10,261 bases of DNA from JBFKMV01 sp041629655. GTDB lineage: Bacteria > Acidobacteriota > Polarisedimenticolia > Polarisedimenticolales > Polarisedimenticolaceae. A program made the position numbers and the translations under genes. Shown here piece after piece: positions 1 to 6,170 of the stretch (its first letter is position 1; the number at the start of each line of letters is the position of its first letter). The DNA lies in the NCBI GenBank assembly GCA_041629655.1, contig JBFKMV010000181.1:1-10261 (forward strand). The letters are read 5' to 3'. Under the pieces are notes generated by a model, which was not told the DNA's origin, searched no databases, and worked only from the letters and a program-made list of their open reading frames with translations.

Positions 1-2
1 CC

Positions 3-671
3 CGCGAGAACCAGGTCACCGTGTTCTTCTTCGAGGCCTTCGACGAGCCGTGGAAGGGAACCGGTACCGAGGGACACTGGGGGCTGTTCACGGTCGATCG
101 CAAGGCCAAGCCGGTGATGCAGCAGCTGTACCCGGAGCTGATGCCCGATGGTCCGACCTCGCCGAGCTATCCCGAGCAGATCGGCGCCGCCGGTCCGGAC
201 ATCACGGTCGCGCTACGCGCCGATCTTGCCGCGGTCATCCAGAACGGCAGCGTCAATCCCCTCGGACCGGGTCTCTCGTCATCCGGCGTCTTGCCGATCG
301 AGGAGGCGGAGGGCGGGACGGCGCTGCGCCTGGTCTTCACGGGTGAGAGCTGGGGTGGGGTGTACTTCATCCTCGGCAAGTACGACGCGAGCGCGGCCCG
401 CGCGTTGGCGATGCGGTTGAGACTTCCGGACGAGGTGGCCCGGCTGGAGCTGAAGCTGGAAGGTCCGGAGACGAACGAGCAGTCGGTCAACCTGATCGAG
501 CACGCGGCCGGTCGCGACGGGTCCGGCTGGAGAACGTTCACCGTACCGCTGGCCGAGTTCAGCGAGATCGATCTGTCGCAGATCACGATCCTCGGCCTGT
601 GGAACCCCTCGGATCGAGCGAATGGGTTCGTGTCCGGCGAGGTGATCGTGGATGACATCCGGTTCGAGTAA
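3..671 (+). CDS. GH17-type beta-1,3-glucanase with C-terminal carbohydrate-binding-like module (5'-truncated)
   Basis: Only the last 222 codons are present; the frame is open to the window edge, so the GTG at 21 is an internal valine. The first residues hold FFFEAFDEPWKG, then GHWGLFTVDRKAKP. This matches the last strand of the GH17 barrel in bacterial glucan 1,3-beta-glucosidases (plant GH17 has the related FNE...K...FGLF). The catalytic acid and nucleophile lie upstream, outside the window. After a Pro/Gly-rich linker (about 130-200) comes a beta-rich module of about 150 residues with features of galactose-binding-like CBMs: LELKLEGP, a W-TFTVPLAEF strand and the closing VIVDDIRF. The protein probably hydrolyses laminarin-type glucan or its oligosaccharides and binds the chain through the tail. 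The symporter gene follows after 15 bp, suggesting one transcript. Family assignment is fairly firm; the exact reaction is inferred. Confidence 0.82.
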   Translation, partial: RENQVTVFFFEAFDEPWKGTGTEGHWGLFTVDRKAKPVMQQLYPELMPDGPTSPSYPEQIGAAGPDITVALRADLAAVIQNGSVNPLGPGLSSSGVLPIEEAEGGTALRLVFTGESWGGVYFILGKYDASAARALAMRLRLPDEVARLELKLEGPETNEQSVNLIEHAAGRDGSGWRTFTVPLAEFSEIDLSQITILGLWNPSDRANGFVSGEVIVDDIRFE

Positions 672-686
672 CCCGGGGACTCGACG

Positions 687-2312
687 TTGCAGCTCGCCCC
701 CATCGATTGGATTCTGATCGCGCTGTACTTCACCGCGATCTTCGGTGTCGCGTGGTGGGCTGCCGGCAGAAAGAGCGGGACTCACCGGTCGTCCAGCGGC
801 TACTTCCTCGCCGGCCGCAACGTCGGTTGGTTCGTGGTCGGCACCGCGTTGTTCGCTTCCAACATCGGATCCGAACACCTCGTCGGCCTTGCCGGCACCG
901 GGTTCGACAGCGGCGTGGCCGTGGGCCAGTTCGAAGTCCTGGCTTCGCTGATCTTGCTCGTTCTGGGATGGCTGTTCGTGCCGTTCTACCTGCGGAGCGG
1001 CGTCTACACCATGCCGGAGTTCCTCGAGCGGCGGTACTCGCCGGCCGCACGCTGGTACCTGGCCGTGATCTCCGTGGTCGGTTACGTGCTGACCAAGATC
1101 TCCGTGACGCTCTACGCCGGCGGCATCGTCTACGAGGTGCTACTGGGCGGGAGCTTCCTGACCGGCGCCATCGTGATCGTGGTCGCCACGGGGATCTACA
1201 CCGTGCTCGGCGGACTGCGGGCGGTCCTCTACACGGAAATGCTGCAGACGATCCTGCTGATCGGTGGAGCGGTCCTGGTCACGGCGATCGGCCTGAGCCG
1301 GCTCGGGGGCGTGGGTGCGTTGATCGCGGCGAGCGAACCGGGCACCTTCGAGATGTGGCGAAACCCGTCGTTTCCGTGGACCGGGATCCTGCTCGGCGCC
1401 CCGATCCTCGGCGTGTGGTACTGGTGCACCGATCAGTTCATCGTGCAGCGGGTCCTGTCGGCCAACGGAATCGACCACGCGCGCCGTGGAACGATCTTCG
1501 GCGGTTTTCTCAAGCTGCTGCCGCTGTTCATCTTCGTGATTCCGGGAGTGATCGCGGCCGCCCTGGTCAAGACCGGGCAGATCCAGATCGCCCGCGCCGA
1601 TCACGCCCTGCCGGAGCTGATCCGGACCCTGCTGCCCGTCGGCATTCGCGGGCTCGTGATGGCCGGCTTCCTGGCGGCCCTGATGAGCTCTCTCGCCGCG
1701 GTGTTCAACTCCTGCTCCACCCTCATCACCTGGGACATCTATCGCAAGCTCCGGCCGGACGCCTCGGAACGCCGACTGGTCGTCGTCGGCAAGCTGGCGA
1801 CGCTGCTGCTGGTCGGCCTCGGCGTGCTGTGGATCCCGTTGATGAAGTACATCTCCGGGCAGCTGTACGTGTACCTGCAGAGCGTGCAGGCTTACATCTC
1901 ACCGCCGATCGCCGCGGTGTTCCTGCTCGGTGTGTTCTGGAAACGGGTCAACGGCGCCGGTGCGATCGCCTCGCTGGGCACCGGTTTCGTGCTCGGCGCC
2001 GCCAGGCTGTTCCTGGAGCTCGCCAAAGGTTCCCTGAACGGACCGCTCCACTGGTACGCGGACATCAACTTCCTGCACTTCGCGGCACTGCTGTTCGCGA
2101 TCTGTACGGGAGTGCTGATCGCCGTGAGCCTGCTGACGCCACGGCAGCCGGACGAACAGCTCGCCGGTTTGACCTTCGCCACCGCCACGGACGGGACGCT
2201 CGAGGCCGACGCGAGGCTCGAGTCGAATCCACGCTGGCGAGGCCGCGATGCGGCGCTGTCGATCCTGCTCGTCCTCGCGGTCGCGGCGGTGTGGTTGATC
2301 TTCCGGGGGTAG
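687..2312 (+). CDS. SGLT-like sodium/sugar symporter (SSS family)
   Basis: This 541-residue polytopic inner-membrane protein (13-14 helices expected for the family) couples sodium entry to sugar uptake. It tracks animal SGLT proteins almost segment by segment: YFLAGRNVGW (39-48), FASNIGSEHLVGLAGTG (56-72), WYWCTDQFIVQR (244-255), GGFLKLLP (272-279), LMSSLAAVFNSCSTL (332-346) and YLQSVQAYISPP (396-407). Against human SGLT1 numbering recalled from the literature, the sugar-contacting residues N78, H83, E102, Y290, W291, K321 and Q457 correspond to N59, H64, E83, Y245, W246, K276 and Q398. The Na2-site serines correspond to S334/S335. The TTG start is chosen because the N-terminus then aligns with the family and no in-frame ATG is nearby; a weak GGGGA (675-679) lies 7 nt upstream. 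Coming 15 bp after the GH17 gene, it likely imports the glucose released from beta-glucan. An exact substrate is not proven. Confidence 0.93.
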   Translation: MQLAPIDWILIALYFTAIFGVAWWAAGRKSGTHRSSSGYFLAGRNVGWFVVGTALFASNIGSEHLVGLAGTGFDSGVAVGQFEVLASLILLVLGWLFVPFYLRSGVYTMPEFLERRYSPAARWYLAVISVVGYVLTKISVTLYAGGIVYEVLLGGSFLTGAIVIVVATGIYTVLGGLRAVLYTEMLQTILLIGGAVLVTAIGLSRLGGVGALIAASEPGTFEMWRNPSFPWTGILLGAPILGVWYWCTDQFIVQRVLSANGIDHARRGTIFGGFLKLLPLFIFVIPGVIAAALVKTGQIQIARADHALPELIRTLLPVGIRGLVMAGFLAALMSSLAAVFNSCSTLITWDIYRKLRPDASERRLVVVGKLATLLLVGLGVLWIPLMKYISGQLYVYLQSVQAYISPPIAAVFLLGVFWKRVNGAGAIASLGTGFVLGAARLFLELAKGSLNGPLHWYADINFLHFAALLFAICTGVLIAVSLLTPRQPDEQLAGLTFATATDGTLEADARLESNPRWRGRDAALSILLVLAVAAVWLIFRG

Positions 2313-2315
2313 GGT

Positions 2316-2353
2316 TCCGGCTGCACGGCCTTGAAGCTGGCCGTGCAGCCGGA
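2316..2353. terminator. Perfect 15-bp hairpin between convergent genes
   Basis: TCCGGCTGCACGGCC (2316-2330) is exactly complementary to 2339-2353, with an 8-nt loop TTGAAGCT. It begins 4 nt after the symporter stop and lies 27 nt beyond the stop of the convergent 411-residue gene. That position fits a bidirectional terminator. Neither side has a T-run, so intrinsic termination is uncertain; it could also act as an mRNA 3'-end stabiliser. The structure is seen directly; the function is inferred. Confidence 0.7.
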
Positions 2354-2356
2354 TCA

Positions 2357-2392
2357 CAGCGTCGTCGTCAGCGTCGTCGTCAGCGTCGTCGC
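2357..2392. repeat. Three tandem 12-bp repeats at the 3' end of the 411-residue gene
   Basis: The unit CAGCGTCGTCGT occurs twice exactly (2357-2368, 2369-2380) and a third time with one change at its last base (2381-2392). The TGA stop of the minus-strand gene (2382-2380) sits across the junction of copies two and three, and a second in-frame TGA lies one repeat further on. In a neighbouring minus-strand frame the array reads as Asp-Asp-(Asp)-Ala repeats. Copy-number changes are multiples of three and would not shift the frame, though they would alter the tail or its stop. Confidence 0.85.
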
Positions 2393-3615
2393 GGCGAGCG
2401 CGGCTGGCGCCATTCCCGGCGGAACAGCTCGGGCTCGGGCTCGGTTTCGGAGACGGTCGTCGTGGAGGTGGCTCCGCCTCCGTCGCCCAGGCCGAATCCC
2501 TCGTTCGCCGTCGCGGCGCACGCGGCAGCCTGCTCGCATTCGCCGACCTGGATCAGGTCGCGAACTTCGAGGGTCAGCTCACCGACCGTGGTCGCTCCGC
2601 ACCCCTCGGCACCGGCGTCGACCGCGGTACTGTCGAGGAGTCTCGCGGGGCAACCGTTGAGGATCAATGCGGTGAGCTGCTTGAGCGCTCGCTCGCACGG
2701 GTCTGCGGCCGGGACCGCGTCCATGCCCTCACAGGTGGTTTCGCCGTAGAAGCCGAGCTCCTCCAGCCGGGCGTCGGCACAGGGCATCAGCTGGTCGACG
2801 AACCCCGGCTCGGTCGGGCCCGAGGGGCCACGGCCGTTGCGGCCGGGATCGATGCCGCCCTCGGACTCGGAAACGCCGAGACACTGGCGGTGCCAGTAGC
2901 CCTGGGTCGCCGGATCGGGCTCGAACACGGCGAACGAGAGGTTGTCGTAGTACACGCCCGAGGGCTGGTACAGCGTCGCGTTGTTGAGGAAGCCGAACTG
3001 GAGGATCTGACCGACGAGGCCGGCGTCGATCTCGAGCGCCAGCCAGAAGCTGCCCCACGCGTCCGGCAGGTCGGTGGTGTCGACGGTCACGAAGTTGGTC
3101 AGCTGAAAACCGGCGTTCGGGTCGAGGGTCTTGATGAACGCGAGCGCCGTGGACCAGCACGGACAGTTCCCGAATCCCGGATCGTTGATGTTGCCCCGCT
3201 TGGCATCGAACCGGAAGATCCAGGTCTGGCCCACGTCGCCCGGGCCGATGATCTGCTCCTGGAACACGTTGGATTCGATCCGGTGGCCGTTGGCGTGATC
3301 GAAGTTGTTGTAGTCGCTGTAGACGCTCAGCTGCTGTTCTCCTTGATCCGGTCCTCCCTGCCCGCTGACGAGAGCCGAGAAGCCTCCGCCCGGGTTCGGC
3401 GCCGGGAACGGCCCGTAGCCGTACTTGTAGAACCCGAAGGTGCCGTCGAAGACGTTCCCGAACACGAGCCAGCCGTCAGCGGCCAGCGCGCCGGGGTCGC
3501 CCATGTCCAGGCCTTCGAAGTCCTGGCTGTAGGGCGTCAGATCCGCCTGTGCCGGAACGGCCAGCACGACCGCGATCGCGATGGCGACGACGCCGTATAC
3601 CCATCGGTGTTTCAT
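2380..3615 (-). CDS. Secreted protein of unknown function: beta-sandwich-like domain plus eight-cysteine domain
   Basis: This is a 411-residue exported protein. The signal peptide is clear: KHR, a hydrophobic stretch 7-20, and likely cleavage after VPAQA (24). Residues about 26-230 look like a secreted beta-sandwich, rich in aromatics and Asn/Gly (DYNNFDHANGHRIESNVFQE, 101-120) and ending in the CBM-like YYDNLSF (222-228). Residues 237-370 form a second unit that opens with TQGYWHRQCLG and has eight cysteines (245, 279, 295, 307, 322, 339, 360, 366), suggesting disulfides. The tail (378-411) is Gly/Thr/Glu/Pro-rich and ends in arginines, with no membrane anchor. I do not recognise a named family. 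The ATG start has AGGGGG about 8 nt upstream and a LacI-type operator/promoter at 3664-3692. Co-control with the GH16 gene suggests glucan binding or surface display, which is inference. Confidence 0.85.
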   Translation of the reverse strand: MKHRWVYGVVAIAIAVVLAVPAQADLTPYSQDFEGLDMGDPGALAADGWLVFGNVFDGTFGFYKYGYGPFPAPNPGGGFSALVSGQGGPDQGEQQLSVYSDYNNFDHANGHRIESNVFQEQIIGPGDVGQTWIFRFDAKRGNINDPGFGNCPCWSTALAFIKTLDPNAGFQLTNFVTVDTTDLPDAWGSFWLALEIDAGLVGQILQFGFLNNATLYQPSGVYYDNLSFAVFEPDPATQGYWHRQCLGVSESEGGIDPGRNGRGPSGPTEPGFVDQLMPCADARLEELGFYGETTCEGMDAVPAADPCERALKQLTALILNGCPARLLDSTAVDAGAEGCGATTVGELTLEVRDLIQVGECEQAAACAATANEGFGLGDGGGATSTTTVSETEPEPELFRREWRQPRSPRRR

Positions 3616-3663
3616 CGTCGAGCCCCCTTTGCTGGAATCGGTTGATGCCTCGGTACGTGATCT

Positions 3664-3692
3664 GTCATACCGCGTGATGACAGCGCTGTCAC
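3664..3692 (-). promoter_or_regulatory. Sigma-70-type promoter of the 411-residue secreted protein gene
   Basis: On the minus strand, GTGACA (3692-3687) and TATGAC (3669-3664) are separated by 17 bp. The match is 5/6 to the -35 consensus and 4/6 to the -10. Transcription would start near 3657, giving a leader of about 40 nt before the ATG at 3615. The -35 box overlaps the palindrome at 3678-3691. Spacing and overlap are the same as at the GH16 promoter, which supports both calls. Confidence 0.7.
3678..3691. promoter_or_regulatory. LacI-family operator O1 (TGACAGCGCTGTCA)
   Basis: This perfect 14-bp palindrome has a central CG step, the usual form of LacI/GalR-family operators. It lies about 63 bp upstream of the ATG of the 411-residue secreted protein and covers the -35 box and start of the spacer of its promoter, so bound repressor would block RNA polymerase. 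An identical copy lies at 6051-6064 beside the lacI-type gene. The identity of the binding protein is inferred from that linkage. Confidence 0.88.
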
Positions 3693-3707
3693 CCCAACAA
3701 ACAGTTG

Positions 3708-3727
3708 AAAAAGGACCACGTTGATCC
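3708..3727 (-). terminator. Rho-independent terminator after GH16
   Basis: Read on the minus strand, GGATCA-ACG-TGGTCC (3727-3713) folds into a 6-bp stem containing one G-U pair and a 3-nt loop. It is followed at once by TTTTT (3712-3708). It lies about 20 nt past the GH16 stop and just before the promoter of the next gene on the same strand. It would therefore separate the two transcripts, consistent with each having its own operator. The stem is short, so termination may be partial. Confidence 0.62.
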
Positions 3728-3746
3728 AGAAACCGTTATCCGGAGC

Positions 3747-5966
3747 TCAGCTTCCGGAAACGGCCGCCAGGTCCGTCAATCGCACCTGGTCGAGCAGCAC
3801 CCGGCCGGTCGCCGAGCCGCCGGGGAGCCGGAAGCCGTAGCCCCACACCTCGTCGAGGTCGAGGCCGTCGTCGGGGGCGCCCGTCGGCTGTTCCTCACCG
3901 CGCCGGAACCTCGCGAACGGGATCTCGACCTCTTGCCAGCCGACGAAATCGTCCCTGAACGTCGCTTCCCACCGCTCGGCGGTGTCCGGTCCCTGATAGA
4001 CGCGGACGTAGTCGATCGCCATCGACTGCGGGAAGGTGGTCAGCGGGCTCACCGGTCCGGGGAAGTAGCCGCCCACCGCCAGGTTCAGGATCAGGAACAC
4101 CGGACCGTTGAAGACCCATTCGTAGCGCCACACATCGGTCGGTGTCGCCGTGTGATACAGGTTGCCGTCCACGTACCATTCGATCCGGTCGGGCCGCCAT
4201 TCGATGGCGAAGGTGTGGTAGCGCTCCGCAACCCTCTCCGGGTAGGTGAAGTACTTGTTGCCGAACGAGTCCCCGCCGGCGTACCCGGGACCGTGGATGG
4301 TGCCGAACACCTCGTACGGCCGGCGGCTCACGTACTCCATCACGTCGATCTCTCCGGAGCGGGGCCAGCCGACCCGGTCGATGTCGGTACCGAGGCTCCA
4401 GAACGCGGGCCACAGCCCGTTGTCGCCGTCCGGCACCAGGACGCGTGTCTCGATCCGGCCGTACGCGAACTCCGCCCGGTGCCACGAGATCAGCCGCGCC
4501 GACGTGTACATGCACGGGCCGTAGTAGCACTGCAGCGACCCATCGGCTTCCCGCGCCGTGATCACGAGGTTGCCCCGGCCGTCGGTGGCCACGTTGTCCG
4601 TGCTGTTCGTGTAGTACTGCAGCTCGGCGTTGCCCCATCCGGGGATCCCGTTGACCGTGCCGTCGCCGATCTCGTACCCCCAATGCGCGAGATCCGGCGG
4701 CGTGCCGGCGGGGTCGTCGAACTCGTCGGCCCAGACCATCTCCCAGCCGCTCGGACCGGGATCCGGAGCGCGGTTGTCGTGCAGCTCGACGGTGATCTCG
4801 TCGCCGGTGTCCTGGCCGTGGAACCAGAGCTTCAGACCGTCGTGGGGACTCCAGTCCTGCCCGATCGCGAAATCACGTCCGAACACGGCATCCACGGCAC
4901 CGTTCGTCAGGCGCTGGCCGTCGTAGGTCCGACCGTCGAAGGGCACCACGTCGGGATCGCAGGGCAGGGCGGTCTGATCGAACCTGAAGTGGAACACGAG
5001 GTCCATGTCGCCGTCACCGTCGACGTCTTCGACGTGCCGTCGCGGGATACCGCTCTTCCTATCCACGTGCGCCTCGTACGCCTCGCCGAGGGTGACGGTG
5101 GTGTGGTCGACGGTGGTGGCATCGAAGGTGTCGGTGGTCCACAGCACCACCGGAACGACGCCATGACCGCGGTTGCACAGCCGGCCCTGGACTTCGATAT
5201 CGACGCGGAGCGGGACCGCGGCCTCGAGCACGCGTTCGAACGCGCCTTGTCCCGGGACGGGCTCGGGATCGTCGGCGCCGACCTCGAGATTGCCGAGCCG
5301 CACGTCGTCGCCGGCCTCCCACAGATGGGGGTGGCGCTCGAAGTCATCCAGCAACAGCGGATCGTACGGATCGTCGTCGATGATGCTCAGGGCGGCCTGC
5401 ATGATCCTACCGGGCGCCACGTCCACGGGGTTCGTCAGGCGCAGGATCAACCGCTCCGTGCCCTCGTACTTGCTGTCGGGCAGCGTCTCCAACGGGATCA
5501 GCTGAAAAGTCGGGCCGCCGTTGACGAAGGTCAGCGTTTGCGGGGGTGGCTGCACGTAGTCACGTCCCGCCTCGGCGAACACGGTCTCCACGTGGAACTC
5601 GACCGACACCTGAGGCGGATCGCTCTCGTTCATCGACCGGTTCAAGGTCACGACCAGGTCGCGCGTGCCGCCCTCGGCGACACGGAAGTCGGTGACAGGA
5701 AAGCGCACCGCCAGTTCAGGCAGGGCGGTGGTGCCGGACTGCCAGACACCGACCTCGGTCGAGGTCGGGCAGTTCCGGGTCGCGGCCGGCGACCGGAACG
5801 CGGTCGTGTCGCCGCAATCCGGCGTCCCGTCCGCGCTGGCGGGATGGGGCGCCGACGGGCTCCCGCGGTCCGAGATCTGGGCCGCCGGAGCCGCCCAGGC
5901 CGCAGCGAGCAGGACCAACAACGCGAGGGCGCCGCGGCGCCCGAAGCGACCTCCTGAGTCGTTCAA
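3747..5966 (-). CDS. Secreted GH16 endo-beta-1,3-glucanase (laminarinase) with Calx-beta and split carbohydrate-binding domain
   Basis: This 739-residue exported enzyme should cut beta-1,3-glucan chains internally. Order: signal peptide (about 1-29; GRRGALALL is weakly Tat-like); linker with C51 and C66; Calx-beta domain (about 88-199, ending IIDDD); CBM-like piece (205-250, LLLDDFE...ADDPEPVPGQG); an inserted module (252-357) with the calcium-loop-like VEDVDGDGDMDL; a second CBM-like piece (358-400); GH16 catalytic domain (about 403-658); and a third CBM-like piece (660-732, ending VLLDQVRL). GH16 carries GEIDVMEYV (538-546): nucleophile E539, D541 and acid/base E544 of the ExDxxE motif are intact. 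Other GH16 hallmarks are WGNAELQYYT (444-453), LWPAFWSLG (518-526) and ILNLAVGG (626-633). The TTG start is supported by GGAGG 8 nt upstream and the position of the signal peptide. The gene has its own operator-covered promoter and a terminator. Function is confident; linkage preference within mixed glucans is not. Confidence 0.95.
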   Translation of the reverse strand: MNDSGGRFGRRGALALLVLLAAAWAAPAAQISDRGSPSAPHPASADGTPDCGDTTAFRSPAATRNCPTSTEVGVWQSGTTALPELAVRFPVTDFRVAEGGTRDLVVTLNRSMNESDPPQVSVEFHVETVFAEAGRDYVQPPPQTLTFVNGGPTFQLIPLETLPDSKYEGTERLILRLTNPVDVAPGRIMQAALSIIDDDPYDPLLLDDFERHPHLWEAGDDVRLGNLEVGADDPEPVPGQGAFERVLEAAVPLRVDIEVQGRLCNRGHGVVPVVLWTTDTFDATTVDHTTVTLGEAYEAHVDRKSGIPRRHVEDVDGDGDMDLVFHFRFDQTALPCDPDVVPFDGRTYDGQRLTNGAVDAVFGRDFAIGQDWSPHDGLKLWFHGQDTGDEITVELHDNRAPDPGPSGWEMVWADEFDDPAGTPPDLAHWGYEIGDGTVNGIPGWGNAELQYYTNSTDNVATDGRGNLVITAREADGSLQCYYGPCMYTSARLISWHRAEFAYGRIETRVLVPDGDNGLWPAFWSLGTDIDRVGWPRSGEIDVMEYVSRRPYEVFGTIHGPGYAGGDSFGNKYFTYPERVAERYHTFAIEWRPDRIEWYVDGNLYHTATPTDVWRYEWVFNGPVFLILNLAVGGYFPGPVSPLTTFPQSMAIDYVRVYQGPDTAERWEATFRDDFVGWQEVEIPFARFRRGEEQPTGAPDDGLDLDEVWGYGFRLPGGSATGRVLLDQVRLTDLAAVSGS

Positions 5967-5974
5967 GCCGTCTA

Positions 5975-5979
5975 CCTCC
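5975..5979 (-). promoter_or_regulatory. Ribosome binding site fixing the GH16 TTG start
   Basis: GGAGG on the minus strand is followed by 8 nt and then TTG at 5966. No ATG or GTG with comparable spacing precedes the hydrophobic signal core. A second GGAGG inside the first codons (about 5950-5954) has no good start after it before the signal peptide. Confidence 0.7.
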
Positions 5980-6036
5980 CGAAGCCCCCGCGCACCGGAT
6001 TCGCGCCGTGGGCACCCGGTTTCGAGTGTGCCCCCC

Positions 6037-6065
6037 TATATACGGAGGAATGACAGCGCTGTCAA
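6037..6065 (-). promoter_or_regulatory. Near-consensus sigma-70 promoter of the GH16 gene
   Basis: On the minus strand, TTGACA (6065-6060, perfect -35) and TATATA (6042-6037, 5/6 to the -10) are separated by exactly 17 bp. Initiation would be near 6030, giving a leader of about 63 nt before the TTG start. The -35 is embedded in the operator at 6051-6064. A promoter this strong in GC-rich DNA, covered by an operator, is expected of a tightly repressed, highly inducible gene. Confidence 0.85.
6051..6064. promoter_or_regulatory. LacI-family operator O2 (TGACAGCGCTGTCA)
   Basis: This is an exact copy of the palindrome at 3678-3691. It overlaps the -35 of the GH16 promoter on the minus strand and lies about 107-120 bp upstream of the preferred lacI start, just upstream of the candidate lacI promoter on the plus strand. 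One site could therefore repress GH16 and modulate the repressor gene. Flanking bases differ from O1, so conservation is confined to the palindrome, as expected for a protein-binding site rather than a recent duplication. Confidence 0.9.
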
Positions 6066-6072
6066 TTCCTTC

Positions 6073-6102
6073 TGGACATTGCCCCGCCTCCTCTGCGATA
6101 TT
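6073..6102 (+). promoter_or_regulatory. Candidate promoter of the LacI-family gene
   Basis: TGGACA (6073-6078, 5/6 to the -35) and GATATT (6097-6102, 4/6 to the -10) are separated by 18 bp. Initiation would fall near 6109. That leaves a leader of about 60 nt before the GTG at 6171 and makes the more upstream GTG at 6111 unlikely unless the mRNA is leaderless. The -10 is poor, so this is tentative. Confidence 0.4.
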
Positions 6103-6170
6103 CCCCTCGGGTGCCACCCCGTCGGAGCGTCCGCGAAACCGGCCCGGGCCAGGAGAGGCGGTGGAGGAGA

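Noticed and set aside
2357..2392. Tandem array as a CRISPR or iteron origin
   Set aside because: The units are 12 bp with no spacers and there are only three copies. The GTC periodicity fits a local coding-end expansion, and there are no cas or replication genes nearby.
707..2749. 680-codon plus-strand frame across the symporter and beyond its stop
   Set aside because: Its translation is Arg/Pro/Ala-rich low complexity and crosses the hairpin and the convergent gene. The symporter frame aligns throughout with SSS proteins.
3705..5957. 750-codon plus-strand open frame opposite the GH16 gene
   Set aside because: It is an antisense shadow in GC-rich DNA. The translation is Arg/Val/Asp-rich without domains, while the minus strand has a signal peptide, ExDxxE motif and known domain order.
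6111..6170. 20-residue N-terminal extension of the LacI protein from the GTG at 6111
   Set aside because: No ribosome binding site precedes it, it would begin at the predicted transcription start, and LacI proteins normally begin about 5-10 residues before the first helix. It is kept only as an alternative.
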